Shown: positions 48,387-57,765, counted from the stretch's first letter. The stretch is 64,000 nt of DNA from Bacteroidales bacterium (GCA_024400425.1 JAKSMV010000002.1:145923-209922); one strand, 5' to 3'. Program-made: numbers and translations. The notes: a model not told the origin generated them from the sequence alone.

Positions 48387-49877
48387 ATGAAACGATTTGT
48401 TGCAATTGCATTATTACTTTTTGGAAGTTTCTCTCTTTTTGCCCAGCAATGGGAGTTTGATTATATGGGTAGTCTGAATGTTGTAAGTGGATTAATTGCA
48501 CCCAATGGAAATATGGTCTCTTATGGTTGGCAATTAGATGAATATCAGAGTAATCGTTATTGTTGTGCCCCTTTTGTGTTTCAGGTTTCGGAAGACGGAA
48601 CTTATTCACAACATTGCTATTGGGATCTTTATCCTGGAATGTTTTATGACATGGTGCCGCTTGACGATGGCAATTTCTTTGCGGCTGGTCTAACTTGTGA
48701 TACGGTCAACCTGCTTTACGACGCTTTCCTAACAGCACTTTTCGACTCGGAAATGAACCTCATTGCAGCAAATCGTTTCGACTTGAATCCGTTTTTCAAC
48801 AAAATCAATAGCGTTACTGCAGAAAAGGACAGTGACGGCACCATTGTCATGCTTGGCGATTGCTACAGTCCATCAAAAACAGAATACCGTCCGTGCTTCT
48901 TCAGATTCAATCAGAATGGCGAGCTATTGGATTACCGCTGGGTCACCACCACAACAGGACCAGAACGATATTTTGGTTCATATCAAACTAGGCAATTAAA
49001 GTGTCATCCGAGCAACGGCAATCTTGCCATACTTTGCAATTGGAGAGCAGGAGGTTTGGGAATCTTTGTTTACGACCACGACTTCAATTATGTGAGTGCC
49101 GGACGCTACGAAGACAATTTTGACATAATGTATGATAACGAAACTTCTTCTGACTTATGGCTTTCCGATGAAGAATTGTTAGCTTGGACGGAAAGAAGGG
49201 GGTCGCAAGATAACGTTGGCCAAATACATTTGGCTATTGCTCAATTGAATGTTGATGCCACTTCCTCTCGTTTTGAAATCGTGTGCCATAGGCAAGATAC
49301 TACAGAACAAACTTATAATGCGCCAGGTTTAGGTATGGCCTACTCAAACGACAGTACCATTTATGGAATATATCTGTCATATCGTTATTTAGGTGGCGAA
49401 GTCCAAACAGGAATATGTTTGTTTAATAGGGATATGGAAGTGCTTTCATGCCTCCTCCTCGATGGCGAGTATTATGATTATCATCCTTATATGATTTTCC
49501 ATCAAGAAGACGGAGGATGCATAGTTTTCATTTCTCAACCAGGTCACTCACACCTTAAAATCCTCAAGTTTTCGCGCGAAGACTTCAACCCAATACCGTG
49601 TTCTGTAAAGGATGTGCCGAAAGAAGCAATTAATGTCTCAGCTTTCCCCAATCCGGCAAACGATGAAATCCATTTCGATATTTCGGAACTTCCTGCTGGC
49701 AAGGAACATCGCATCAGCATCAGCGATGCCATGGGGCGCACGGTCATGAGCCGCATCATCCGCGGCGAGGGCAATGTGCTCACTTTGGGTGTGTCATCTT
49801 TGCCGTCTGGCATTTATACCTATCGAATCTATAACGCTGAAAATGAGATTGTGAGTGGAAAATTCGTGAAGGAATGA
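48387..49877 (+). CDS. Secreted protein with T9SS type A sorting tail
   Basis: A 496-residue exported protein. The signal peptide is MKRFVAIALLLFGSFSLFAQ. Residues 20-400 are beta-rich and resemble a propeller-like repeat region (GNLAILCNWRAGGLGIFVYDHD, SNDSTIYGIYLSYRYLGG), without a recognisable enzyme motif. The last 80 residues form a T9SS sorting domain: VSAFPNPANDEIHFDI, ISDAMGRTVMSR, LPSGIYTYRIYNAENEIVSGKFVKE. Cargo of this kind is secreted across the outer membrane and fixed to the surface or released. Base composition is slightly more AT-rich than the neighbours. Monocistronic, divergent from the pseudokinase operon. Confidence 0.85.
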   Translation: MKRFVAIALLLFGSFSLFAQQWEFDYMGSLNVVSGLIAPNGNMVSYGWQLDEYQSNRYCCAPFVFQVSEDGTYSQHCYWDLYPGMFYDMVPLDDGNFFAAGLTCDTVNLLYDAFLTALFDSEMNLIAANRFDLNPFFNKINSVTAEKDSDGTIVMLGDCYSPSKTEYRPCFFRFNQNGELLDYRWVTTTTGPERYFGSYQTRQLKCHPSNGNLAILCNWRAGGLGIFVYDHDFNYVSAGRYEDNFDIMYDNETSSDLWLSDEELLAWTERRGSQDNVGQIHLAIAQLNVDATSSRFEIVCHRQDTTEQTYNAPGLGMAYSNDSTIYGIYLSYRYLGGEVQTGICLFNRDMEVLSCLLLDGEYYDYHPYMIFHQEDGGCIVFISQPGHSHLKILKFSREDFNPIPCSVKDVPKEAINVSAFPNPANDEIHFDISELPAGKEHRISISDAMGRTVMSRIIRGEGNVLTLGVSSLPSGIYTYRIYNAENEIVSGKFVKE

Positions 49878-50011
49878 TTGTGCTGGCATAGCCGCTCAAT
49901 TTTTCAAGCAACCGATGGGTTTCATCGAGGCACTTGGCCAATGCAATTATCCCGATTTCAATGAATTTTTCTGAACAAAAAATATTTTCGTGACATTTTG
50001 GCAGAATTTCG

Positions 50012-50019
50012 TATTTTTG
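50012..50019 (+). promoter_or_regulatory. -7 element of pheT
   Basis: TATTTTTG, 39 bases before the ATG at 50059. The -33 side is AT-rich without a clear TTTG at proper spacing. Confidence 0.55.
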
Positions 50020-50058
50020 CCATTTTGTAAACGAAATAAATTAAAACACAATCATACA

Positions 50059-52527
50059 ATGAAAATTTCTTATAACTGGCTGAAACAGTACATCAATTGC
50101 GAATATTCGGCAGAAAAGGTCAGCGAAGTGCTGACATCAACAGGCTTGGAAGTTGAAGACCTCACCCCGTTCGAATCCGTCAAGGGTTCGCTGAAAGGCG
50201 TCGTGGTGGGCAAGGTGCTCACTTGCGTTGAGCATCCCAATTCCGACCATTTGCACATCACCACGGTAGATTGCGGTGGCGACGAACCGCTGCACATCGT
50301 TTGCGGTGCGCCTAACGTGGCTGCCGGACAGAAAGTTTTAGTGGCAACCATCGGCTGCGAACTTTGGAAAGGCGACGAGAGCTTTGTCATCAAGAAAGGC
50401 AAAATCCGTGGCGAAGTCTCCGAAGGCATGATTTGCGCCGAAGACGAACTGCAGCTTGGCAGCTCGCACGATGGCATCATGGTGCTGCCCGACGATTACG
50501 AAGTTGGCAAGCCAGCCGCTTTCTATTTCCCTGTCGAACAGGATTATACCATCGAGATTGGCCTCACCGCCAACCGTTCCGATGCCACCTCACACATTGG
50601 TTCGGCCCGCGACCTCGTGGCTGCCCTCAACCAACGCGAAAAGACTACGCAATATCACCTTGTCATCCCTTCAGTCGATGATTTCAAGGTTGAAAACAAC
50701 AATAACAATATCGAAGTCGAGGTTGAAAACACGGCTGCTTGCCCGCGTTATTCAGGCCTGACCATCAGCGGCGTGAAGGTTGCCGAATCGCCGGCTTGGC
50801 TGAAAAACCGCCTCGCTGCCGTTGGCATCCGCAGCATCAACAACATTGTCGATATCACCAACTACGTTTTGATGGAAGTCGGACAGCCAATGCACGCTTT
50901 CGATGCCGACAAAGTCGCTGGCAAGAAAATCGTGGTGAAATGTATGCCGAAAGACACGCCTTTCGTCACTTTGGACGGCGTGGAACGCAAACTCACCGAT
51001 ACGAACCTGATGATTTGCAATGCCGAGGAACCGATGTGCATCGCTGGTGTGTTCGGCGGCGAAAAATCAGGCGTCACGATGGAGACCACCAATGTCTTCT
51101 TGGAAAGCGCTTACTTCAACCCGACATCCATCCGTAAAACGGCTAAATATCATGGACTTCAGACCGATGCATCCTTCCGTTATGAACGCGGCGCCGACCC
51201 GAACATCACCATTTTCGCCCTGAAACGCGCTGCCATGCTGATTAAGGAATTGGCTGGCGGAACCATTTCATCCGAAATCAAGGATGTGAAAAACGGTGAT
51301 TTCAAGCCTGCACAAGTCGATTTGAAATTCGCTTATCTGAACAAGGTTGCCGGTCAGGAAATCGACAAGACGCAAGCCGTCAACATCTTGAAGAGCCTTG
51401 AATGTGAGGTTGTTGAGCAAAATGATGAGCACGTTGTCATCAATGTTCCTACCTGCAAGGTCGATGTGACCCGCCCCGCCGATGTAGTCGAGGAAATCCT
51501 GCGTATCTACGGTTACGACAACATCGCCATTCCGACCCGCATCAATGCCTCCATCAGCCGCACCAACAAGCCTGATGCCAACAAGTTGCAGCAGAAGATT
51601 TCAGACATGCTGGTGGCCAACGGCTTCTACGAAATCATGAACAACTCGCTGACCAAAGCCGCTTACAGCACCGCTTTCGAAGCTTTCGACGAAGACAAGA
51701 ACGTGAAGATTCTGAACCCGTTGAGCAGCGACCTCAACGTGTTGCGCCAAACCCTGATGTGGGGCGGCCTCGAATCCATCGCCTTCAATCAGAACCGCAA
51801 GATGAACGATATGAAATTCTTCGAGTTCGGTAATGTCTATTTCTTTGATTCAAAGGCTGTTCAGGATATGCAGCACACGCTCACACCTTACAGCGAGCAT
51901 TATTGCCTCGACCTTTTCCTCACGGGTAACAAGCAGGAGGAACTGTGGAGCAATCAGGCCAAGGCCGTCGATTTCTTCGATTTGAAACAATATGTGATGA
52001 GCGTTCTCCAGCACATGAAATTCGACCTCAACGCCATCGAGGCTAAGGAAGGCACGTTGCCTCATTTCGATTATTCAACCGTTTACATGATTGACGGTCA
52101 GGAAATTGTGACTTTCGGTAAACTCAGCAAGAAGACCTTGAAACAATTCGATGTGAAGAAAGATGTTTTCTATGCCACCTTCAACTGGACGATGATGTTG
52201 CAAAGCATTGCTAAGGCCGCTGAAATTCAGTTTGTCGCACTGCCAAAATTCCCATCAGTCCGCCGCGACCTCGCCATGATTTTCGACAAGAATGTCAATT
52301 TCGACGAAGTGAAGAAAGTCGCCATGAAGGCAGAAAACAAGATACTGCAGTCGATGAGCCTCTTCGATGTCTATGAAGGCGAAAAGATTCCGGAAGGCAA
52401 GAAACAATATGCCATGAGTTTTGTCTTGATGTCAACCACCACCACTTTGACCGACAAGGTGATTGAAAAGACCATGAGCAAGATTCAAGGCGCACTTGAA
52501 CAACAATTGAATGCAGTTTTAAGATAA
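50059..52527 (+). CDS. pheT: Phenylalanyl-tRNA synthetase beta subunit
   Basis: An 822-residue subunit of the alpha2-beta2 enzyme that charges tRNA-Phe. Domain order is standard: an EMAP-like tRNA-binding domain (VVVGKVLTCVEHPNSDHLHI, near residue 45), the B3/B4 editing domain (NRLAAVGIRSINNIVDITNYV, MHAFDADKV), the B5 domain, the catalytic-like core and a C-terminal anticodon-binding FDX-ACB domain (FPSVRRDLAMIFDKNVNF, near 730). The start is ATG 50059 (MKISYNWLKQYI, the usual N-terminus); the longer frame from 49990 runs through the promoter. pheS is not adjacent, as in most Bacteroidota. Confidence 0.97.
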   Translation: MKISYNWLKQYINCEYSAEKVSEVLTSTGLEVEDLTPFESVKGSLKGVVVGKVLTCVEHPNSDHLHITTVDCGGDEPLHIVCGAPNVAAGQKVLVATIGCELWKGDESFVIKKGKIRGEVSEGMICAEDELQLGSSHDGIMVLPDDYEVGKPAAFYFPVEQDYTIEIGLTANRSDATSHIGSARDLVAALNQREKTTQYHLVIPSVDDFKVENNNNNIEVEVENTAACPRYSGLTISGVKVAESPAWLKNRLAAVGIRSINNIVDITNYVLMEVGQPMHAFDADKVAGKKIVVKCMPKDTPFVTLDGVERKLTDTNLMICNAEEPMCIAGVFGGEKSGVTMETTNVFLESAYFNPTSIRKTAKYHGLQTDASFRYERGADPNITIFALKRAAMLIKELAGGTISSEIKDVKNGDFKPAQVDLKFAYLNKVAGQEIDKTQAVNILKSLECEVVEQNDEHVVINVPTCKVDVTRPADVVEEILRIYGYDNIAIPTRINASISRTNKPDANKLQQKISDMLVANGFYEIMNNSLTKAAYSTAFEAFDEDKNVKILNPLSSDLNVLRQTLMWGGLESIAFNQNRKMNDMKFFEFGNVYFFDSKAVQDMQHTLTPYSEHYCLDLFLTGNKQEELWSNQAKAVDFFDLKQYVMSVLQHMKFDLNAIEAKEGTLPHFDYSTVYMIDGQEIVTFGKLSKKTLKQFDVKKDVFYATFNWTMMLQSIAKAAEIQFVALPKFPSVRRDLAMIFDKNVNFDEVKKVAMKAENKILQSMSLFDVYEGEKIPEGKKQYAMSFVLMSTTTTLTDKVIEKTMSKIQGALEQQLNAVLR

Positions 52528-52549
52528 GAACCAACAACCAAAAACTGAT

Positions 52550-53770
52550 ATGGACGTACAATCGATTAAAAGAAACTTCGGCATCATTGGCAACGATCCG
52601 CAACTGAATCACGCCATTGAGATTGCCACGCAGGTTGCCATGACCGACCTCACCGTGCTTATTACGGGCGAGAGCGGAACGGGCAAGGATGTAATTCCGA
52701 AAATCATTCACCAGAACAGCGCCCGCAAGCATGGACAATATTTTGCCATCAACTGCGGCGCTATTCCGGAGGGCACTATCGATTCGGAACTTTTCGGTCA
52801 CGAAAAAGGTTCCTTCACCGGTGCCGTTGCCGACCGCAAAGGCTACTTCGAAATTGCCGACAAGGGCACCTTGTTTTTAGATGAAGTCGGTGAACTGCCG
52901 CTTCCCACTCAGGCGCGTCTGCTTCGCGTTCTCGAAAACGGCGAGTACATCAGGGTGGGTGGCTCGAAAGTGATGAAAACCGATGTCCGTGTGGTTGCAG
53001 CCACCAATGTCAACCTGCCAGAGGCCATCGAAAAGGGAAAGTTCCGCGAGGATTTGTACTACCGCCTGAACACCATCCCGATTCATATTCCAGCGTTGCG
53101 CGAGCGCCAAGGTGACATTTACTTGTTGTTCCGGAAGTTTGCTACTGATTTTGCCGAAAAAAGTCATAGCACTGCCATATCGTTGACACCCGAGGCGGAA
53201 AAGTTATTGGAATCCTATCGTTGGGACGGCAATATCCGTCAGCTGAAAAACATCACCGACCAGATTTCCATCATCGAGAAGGAGCGTGTCATTACGGCTG
53301 AAGTCTTGGAAAAATATTTGCCCAACAGAATTTCAACTTCTTTGGTCCTGCTCCCGAGAGACGAATCGACGGAAGGCTTGTCGGAACGCGACATCCTTTA
53401 TCGTGTGCTTTTCGACATGAAGAAAGACATCGCCGAATTGCGTAACACGGTCAACCATCTGATGAATGGGCAGCAGCCGGAGCAGAATTATACTGTAGCT
53501 TCGACGGTGGCGCTTGTTGGTGATACTGTCGTGTCGCGCGTCAGCGAGGACGAGCCGGAAGATATTGAACAAGGGTGCATGGAAATCCTTTCCAATGAGG
53601 AAAATGCCATGCCTAAAACCGAGAGTCTCTCCTTGATGCAAATCGAAAAAGAGATGATAATCAAGGCATTGGATAAATATAAGGGTCACCGCAAGGAAGC
53701 CGCCAAGGAATTAGGCATCAGCGAGAGGACACTTTATAGAAAGATTAAGGAATATCAATTAGAATCATAA
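52550..53770 (+). CDS. Sigma-54-dependent transcriptional activator lacking a sensor domain
   Basis: A 406-residue activator. The AAA+ domain starts within 30 residues of the N-terminus: Walker A TGESGTGKD near residue 40, sigma-54 contact loop GSFTGA (a variant of GAFTGA), Walker B GTLFLDEVGELP, and the arginine-finger region LYYRLNTIPI. A linker of about 110 residues follows. The C-terminus is a Fis-type helix-turn-helix (HRKEAAKELGISERTLYRKIKEYQL). There is no receiver or PAS domain, so activity must be set by expression level or partner proteins. In many Bacteroidales a gene of this type stands directly before lptE; here three exported-protein genes lie between (synteny from memory). Confidence 0.92.
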   Translation: MDVQSIKRNFGIIGNDPQLNHAIEIATQVAMTDLTVLITGESGTGKDVIPKIIHQNSARKHGQYFAINCGAIPEGTIDSELFGHEKGSFTGAVADRKGYFEIADKGTLFLDEVGELPLPTQARLLRVLENGEYIRVGGSKVMKTDVRVVAATNVNLPEAIEKGKFREDLYYRLNTIPIHIPALRERQGDIYLLFRKFATDFAEKSHSTAISLTPEAEKLLESYRWDGNIRQLKNITDQISIIEKERVITAEVLEKYLPNRISTSLVLLPRDESTEGLSERDILYRVLFDMKKDIAELRNTVNHLMNGQQPEQNYTVASTVALVGDTVVSRVSEDEPEDIEQGCMEILSNEENAMPKTESLSLMQIEKEMIIKALDKYKGHRKEAAKELGISERTLYRKIKEYQLES

Positions 53771-53778
53771 CAATAAAA

Positions 53779-53786
53779 AAGGAGGT
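53779..53786 (+). promoter_or_regulatory. Strong Shine-Dalgarno before a T9SS cargo gene
   Basis: AAGGAGGT, four bases before the ATG at 53790. Most genes in this window lack such a site, as is usual in Bacteroidota, so this one stands out. A similar but weaker AAGGAGA precedes the next gene. Confidence 0.6.
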
Positions 53787-53789
53787 CAA

Positions 53790-54269
53790 ATGCTATACAA
53801 ACATTTGAAAATTAGCGTTTTGCTGACATTGTTGCTTGTGTCGTTCGGATTGCAGGCTCAAGTCAGCGTGAATGCTGCAGGTGGCAATGCCATGGGCGAT
53901 GGCGGCTCGGTGAGTTTTTCCGTCGTCCCAATGGCTTTCAGTGCCAATGTAGGACCCAATGGCTCCGTGACGGAAGGCGTGCAACAGCCTTACGAAATCT
54001 CGGTGCTGTCGGTCGCTGAACAAGCCGAAAACATCAGCTTGTCGGTCTATCCCAATCCTTCAACGGATTATCTCTGCTTGACAACATCGGACGAAATTTC
54101 CGATTTGTCATACCAATTGTTCGACATGAGCGGAAGACTTCTGAAATCAGGAAAAGTCGTTGCAAATCAGACGAGTATTGATATGCAAGATTTGGTTCCG
54201 GCCACTTATTTCGTGAAAGTCAACCAAGGAAACGAAACAGTAAAATCATTTAAAATCATTAAAAAATAA
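53790..54269 (+). CDS. Small secreted protein with T9SS sorting tail
   Basis: A 159-residue exported protein. After the signal peptide (MLYKHLKISVLLTLLLVSFGLQAQ) come about 45 residues rich in Gly, Ser and Ala (VNAAGGNAMGDGGSVSFSV). The rest is a T9SS type A sorting domain: LSVYPNPSTDYLCLTT, LFDMSGRLLKSGKV, LVPATYFVKVNQGNETVKSFKIIKK. There is almost no cargo other than the tail. In related species such short proteins with a GGNA-type start are found next to FISUMP proteins, as here. A cell-surface role is likely but undefined. Confidence 0.8.
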   Translation: MLYKHLKISVLLTLLLVSFGLQAQVSVNAAGGNAMGDGGSVSFSVVPMAFSANVGPNGSVTEGVQQPYEISVLSVAEQAENISLSVYPNPSTDYLCLTTSDEISDLSYQLFDMSGRLLKSGKVVANQTSIDMQDLVPATYFVKVNQGNETVKSFKIIKK

Positions 54270-54281
54270 GGAGAAATCAAC

Positions 54282-55400
54282 ATGAAAAGAATACTATCAG
54301 TTTTGGCAATTGCATTGGTGGCAATGCAGGTTTTTGCCCAAGCACCTCAGAAAATGAGCTATCAGGCCGTTGTCCGCAACAGCGCCAATGAATTGGTCGT
54401 GAGTTCGCAAATTGGAATGCAAATCAGCATTCTGCAAGGTTCGGCAAGCGGTTCGGCTGTCTATGTCGAGACGCAAACTCCAACTACCAACGCAAATGGT
54501 TTGGCAAGCATCGAGATTGGCGCTGGTACGGTCGTTTCGGGCAACTTTGCAGCCATCAATTGGGCTAACGGCCCTTATTTCGTAAAGACGGAGACCGCTA
54601 TTGAAGCACCTTATAATAATTACACGATTTCAGGTACTACCCAGTTGATGAGCGTTCCTTACGCCTTGTATGCTGGCAACGTCCCTGCTGGTAATCATTC
54701 AGGCGACATGCAGTATTGGAATGGTTCTCAATGGGTCGTCGTTCCTGCTGGCGACGAAGGCGCAACCTTGACAATAGTTAACGGCGTTCCTACATGGGTC
54801 GGTGGCTCGGGTGAAGTTACCACAGTCATCAATCCAATCACAGGTGCCGAATGGATGGACCGCAACCTTGGCGCTTCGCAAGTGGCAACCAGCATTGATG
54901 ATTTGAATTCGTACGGCTACTTGTATCAATGGGGCCGCGGCAATGATGGCCACCAGGAGAGAAGTTCGTTCTGCACCACCACTTTGAGCGACGGCGACAA
55001 CCCAGGCCACGGCAATTTCATTTTGACGACTTACAGTCCTCACGATTGGCGTAGCACACAGAACGACAACCTTTGGCAAGGCGTCAACGGCATCAACAAT
55101 CCGTGCCCAGAAGGTTTCCGTGTCCCTACCGAGGCCGAATGGACCGCTGAACGCAACACTTGGAGCAGCATGGATTTGAATGGCGCTTTCGAGTCAGTCC
55201 TCAAGCTGCCTTGCGCTGGTGGCCGCCACTATTCCGAGGCTAACAATGGCGCTTTCGTCCTTCCTGGCAGCAATGGTTTCTATTGGACCAGCACCGTCGA
55301 CGGCACCAAGGCTTCGCGCCTGAATTTCGATGCCGCTCACGCTGAATTCTATTCACCATATCGCGCTTACGGTTATTCTGTTCGCTGCATTAAAGATTAA
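54282..55400 (+). CDS. Exported protein with Fibrobacter-type FISUMP domain
   Basis: A 372-residue exported protein (signal peptide MKRILSVLAIALVAMQVFAQ). The first half (APQKMSYQAVVRNSANELVVSSQIGMQISILQG) is a beta-rich module seen in many Bacteroidota surface proteins and tail-fibre-like repeats. From about residue 180 the FISUMP (Fib_succ_major) domain begins: EWMDRNLGASQVATSIDD, YGYLYQWGRGNDGHQ, NPCPEGFRVPTEAEWTAE, FYWTSTVDGTKASRLNFD, YGYSVRCIKD. This fold is related to C-type-lectin/formylglycine-enzyme-like modules, but a sugar or protein ligand is unproven. It starts 12 bp after the T9SS tail protein and probably shares its transcript. Confidence 0.82.
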   Translation: MKRILSVLAIALVAMQVFAQAPQKMSYQAVVRNSANELVVSSQIGMQISILQGSASGSAVYVETQTPTTNANGLASIEIGAGTVVSGNFAAINWANGPYFVKTETAIEAPYNNYTISGTTQLMSVPYALYAGNVPAGNHSGDMQYWNGSQWVVVPAGDEGATLTIVNGVPTWVGGSGEVTTVINPITGAEWMDRNLGASQVATSIDDLNSYGYLYQWGRGNDGHQERSSFCTTTLSDGDNPGHGNFILTTYSPHDWRSTQNDNLWQGVNGINNPCPEGFRVPTEAEWTAERNTWSSMDLNGAFESVLKLPCAGGRHYSEANNGAFVLPGSNGFYWTSTVDGTKASRLNFDAAHAEFYSPYRAYGYSVRCIKD

Positions 55401-55416
55401 GATCATAATGTTTTTC

Positions 55417-55618
55417 TTGTCAAGAATTTGAGAAATCGAAGATTCGACGTAGTCAATTAGAGATTGTTTTTCTTCCGTCCTACTTGAAGTTGGCACTTCG
55501 TGCAGGAAAAAGAGAATCGAGATATCACAAGGCTTTGCCCCTCAAATTCGAGAGTGCGCTTGCGCACAGAATTTCAGTAACACATTGTCCGTTTCTCTAA
55601 TTCTCTAATTCTTGATAA
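55417..55618. repeat. Candidate MITE-like element with imperfect terminal inverted repeats
   Basis: The 23 bases from 55417 (TTGTCAAGAATTTGAGAAAT and on) match the reverse complement of 55596-55618 at about 19 positions. The 202-bp interval has no ORF and holds two hairpins, GCAC-TTC-GTGC near 55492 and the perfect GTGCGC-TT-GCGCAC at 55554-55567. The motif GAAATCGAAGAT inside the left end recurs at 57123 and 63851. A target duplication is not evident, so mobility is a guess. Confidence 0.4.
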
Positions 55619-55634
55619 ATAAAAAGAAACTCAC

Positions 55635-57032
55635 TTGAAAAAAGCATTGCTCATCAATATAATCGTGTTCATCACGGCGACGATGTTTGCACAAAACACC
55701 GTCACGGGCGTGTTTTCGGATTATGCCGGTCAGGAAATCAGTCTTGTCGGTTTTTCCGGTTTCGACACATATATTATTAATAGCACGACCGCTAATGCCG
55801 AAGGCACTTTCAGCCTTTCGTTCGGCGAAAAAGATTGTGGTATGGCAATGCTTGCATCAGAAAACAACCAATCGTTTTTAGTCGTCTTGGCCGAAAATGA
55901 AAACTTGCAGTTGAAAGGCAAAAACTTTGCTGATACGGAAAATGTCGAAATCGTCAACGGCCGACAAAATCAGGTTTTTGCGCAGTATGCCACCGAACAT
56001 CCAGTTCGTGAAGAAGCCCTGAATGCATGGAGCTTTCTGGAACAACTCTATGAGGAGAATGCCATTTTTGCAAAGTGTAAGGACACAAAGCAAGCCATTA
56101 TTTGGTCGCAAGCGGAAATAAAGGGAGAAGAAGAGAAATTCTTGATCCTCAATACCACTACCGACGATTACATTGGTTGGTATTTGCCCATGCGAAAGTT
56201 GGTCAGCTCGGTTCCCGCCATTGCGCAATACCGAACCGATGAGATTCCTGAAATCTTGACGGCCTTGCGAAATATTGATTATTGCGACAACCGTCTGCAA
56301 AAGAGTGGTTTGCTGAAATCGCTCGTCGAAAATCATTTCTGGCTCATCGAAAACAGCGGTCAGGCTTTGAGTTCGGTGTATGAAGAAATGAACATTTCCA
56401 TCGACTGCATGGTGGACAATTTGATGAAAGACGAGGCAAAACTGAATGCAGTCAGCGAGTATTTGTTCAAGTTCCTGGAAAAGCGAAGCCTTTTTGGCGC
56501 ATCGGAATATTTGGCCTTGAAACTGCTGAACGAGCAAGGTTGTACGCTCAACAACGACTTTGCCGCGCAGTTGGAAAGCTATCGTGCCATGAAGGTAGGC
56601 AACGTGGCTCCTGATTTCAGTTTCAAGTCGGAGGTGGTGGCTCCAGGTTATGCGAAAGCTCCGAAGAAACTTTCCGAAATCTCAAGTCAATATGTCCTTT
56701 TGGTTTTTGGTGCCAGCTGGTGCCCGCAATGCCCTCAGGAATTGTTGCAGGTGACCAATCTCTACGGAAAATGGAAATCGCAAGGCGTTGAAGTCGTTTT
56801 CGTTTCGCTCGACGAAGATGAAACCGCGTTCAGGAATTTCACGGAGATTTTCCCTTTCATCAGCCTTTGCGATTTTCGGAAATGGGACAGCCCGATAGTA
56901 GAAAAATATCATGTTTTTGCTACGCCGACATTCTATTTGCTTGATAATGAACGAAAAATTGTTTTGCGACCCAATTCTGCCAGTCAGATGGACTCATGGG
57001 TGGATTGGTATTTGGTGAAAGGGGGAAGGTGA
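55635..57032 (+). CDS. Thioredoxin-like (TlpA-type) exported protein
   Basis: A 465-residue exported protein. TTG 55635 is the start, since it opens the signal peptide (MKKALLINIIVFITATMFAQ) and an in-frame TAA lies just upstream with no ATG between. Residues 22-110 look like the N-terminal beta domain found in Bacteroidota TlpA-like proteins. Residues 110-310 are helical and unassigned. Residues 325-465 form a thioredoxin fold with the active site GASWCPQCPQELLQ (Cys363 and Cys366) and the cis-Pro loop FATPTFYLL. It should act as a periplasmic thiol reductant or isomerase. It follows a candidate mobile element and precedes lptE. Confidence 0.85.
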   Translation: MKKALLINIIVFITATMFAQNTVTGVFSDYAGQEISLVGFSGFDTYIINSTTANAEGTFSLSFGEKDCGMAMLASENNQSFLVVLAENENLQLKGKNFADTENVEIVNGRQNQVFAQYATEHPVREEALNAWSFLEQLYEENAIFAKCKDTKQAIIWSQAEIKGEEEKFLILNTTTDDYIGWYLPMRKLVSSVPAIAQYRTDEIPEILTALRNIDYCDNRLQKSGLLKSLVENHFWLIENSGQALSSVYEEMNISIDCMVDNLMKDEAKLNAVSEYLFKFLEKRSLFGASEYLALKLLNEQGCTLNNDFAAQLESYRAMKVGNVAPDFSFKSEVVAPGYAKAPKKLSEISSQYVLLVFGASWCPQCPQELLQVTNLYGKWKSQGVEVVFVSLDEDETAFRNFTEIFPFISLCDFRKWDSPIVEKYHVFATPTFYLLDNERKIVLRPNSASQMDSWVDWYLVKGGR

Positions 57033-57060
57033 ATGGTTATTGGTGATGAGTGAATTAGCT

Positions 57061-57106
57061 CCCTGAGCGGTGGCTGCTGAGCGGAGCCGAAGCAAGTCGA
57101 AGGGGC
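57061..57106. repeat. Intergenic motif of the CCCTGAGC...GTCGAAGGG type
   Basis: CCCTGAGCGG, then GCTGAGCGGAGCCGAAG and GTCGAAGGGGC. The outer parts resemble a widespread bacterial intergenic motif I recall as CCCTGAGC...GTCGAAGGG; here it looks partly duplicated. It is followed at 57123 by GAAATCGAAGAT, shared with the element at 55417. Confidence 0.4.
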
Positions 57107-57178
57107 GGTGTGAATGAATTAAGAAATCGAAGATACAACGAAATTAATTTAGAATTGAAATACAAGAAAACTGAAACA

Positions 57179-57688
57179 ATGAAATCATCGAGTCTCATAG
57201 CAACGGTTTGCATCGTCTTGGCTTTCGTCTGTCAAGGTTGCGGCATTTATTCCTTTTCGGGGGCTTCCATTCCTGCTGAGGCGAAGACCATCTCTGTGCA
57301 GTATTTTCCCAATCACGCACAGCTTGTCAACCCGACATTGAGCAATGAATTCACGACGGCGTTGCGCGATGCGATGATGAACCAGACCCCGCTCGATATG
57401 GTTGAAGAAGGCGGCGACCTCGCTTTTGAAGGCGAAATCACAAACTATCAGACTACGCCAATCGCCATCACGGCGGGACAAACAGCTGCCTTGAACCGAC
57501 TTACGATTACCGTGAAAGTCAGGTTTTCGAATCGTATCGACGATACAAAGGACTTTGAAAGCACATTTTCAAGATATGAGGATTACCCTAGCGACCAGGA
57601 TTTGAATGCTGTGCAGGAAAGCCTTTCGGCAACCATCATCGAGGCACTTGTTGAGGATATTTTCAATAAGGCATTGGTGAATTGGTGA
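57179..57688 (+). CDS. lptE: LptE family LPS-assembly lipoprotein
   Basis: A 169-residue lipoprotein. The signal MKSSSLIATVCIVLAFVCQG ends at Cys21, and the sequence after it (CGIYSFSGASIPAEAKTISV) is the hallmark of Bacteroidota LptE. The LptE fold continues with FTTALRDAMMNQTPLDMVEEGGDLAFEGEI and a late conserved segment (KDFESTFSRYEDYPS). LptE forms a plug with LptD to insert lipopolysaccharide into the outer membrane. ATG 57179 is preferred; the frame is open to 57110 but that stretch overlaps repeat-like intergenic DNA. A TPR-like gene and secG follow. Confidence 0.88.
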   Translation: MKSSSLIATVCIVLAFVCQGCGIYSFSGASIPAEAKTISVQYFPNHAQLVNPTLSNEFTTALRDAMMNQTPLDMVEEGGDLAFEGEITNYQTTPIAITAGQTAALNRLTITVKVRFSNRIDDTKDFESTFSRYEDYPSDQDLNAVQESLSATIIEALVEDIFNKALVNW

Positions 57689-57709
57689 TGGGGACTTGGG
57701 GACAATTAG

Positions 57710-57765
57710 ACTTTGGGACAATTTGACAATTAGACATTTAGACGATTTGACAATTAGACTTTTAG
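57710..57765. repeat. Degenerate short tandem repeats after lptE
   Basis: GACAATTAGAC occurs twice and close variants (GACAATTTGAC, GACGATTTGAC, TTAGACATTTAGAC) fill the space between. The 165-bp gap between lptE and the next gene is otherwise AT-rich and empty. Confidence 0.6.
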
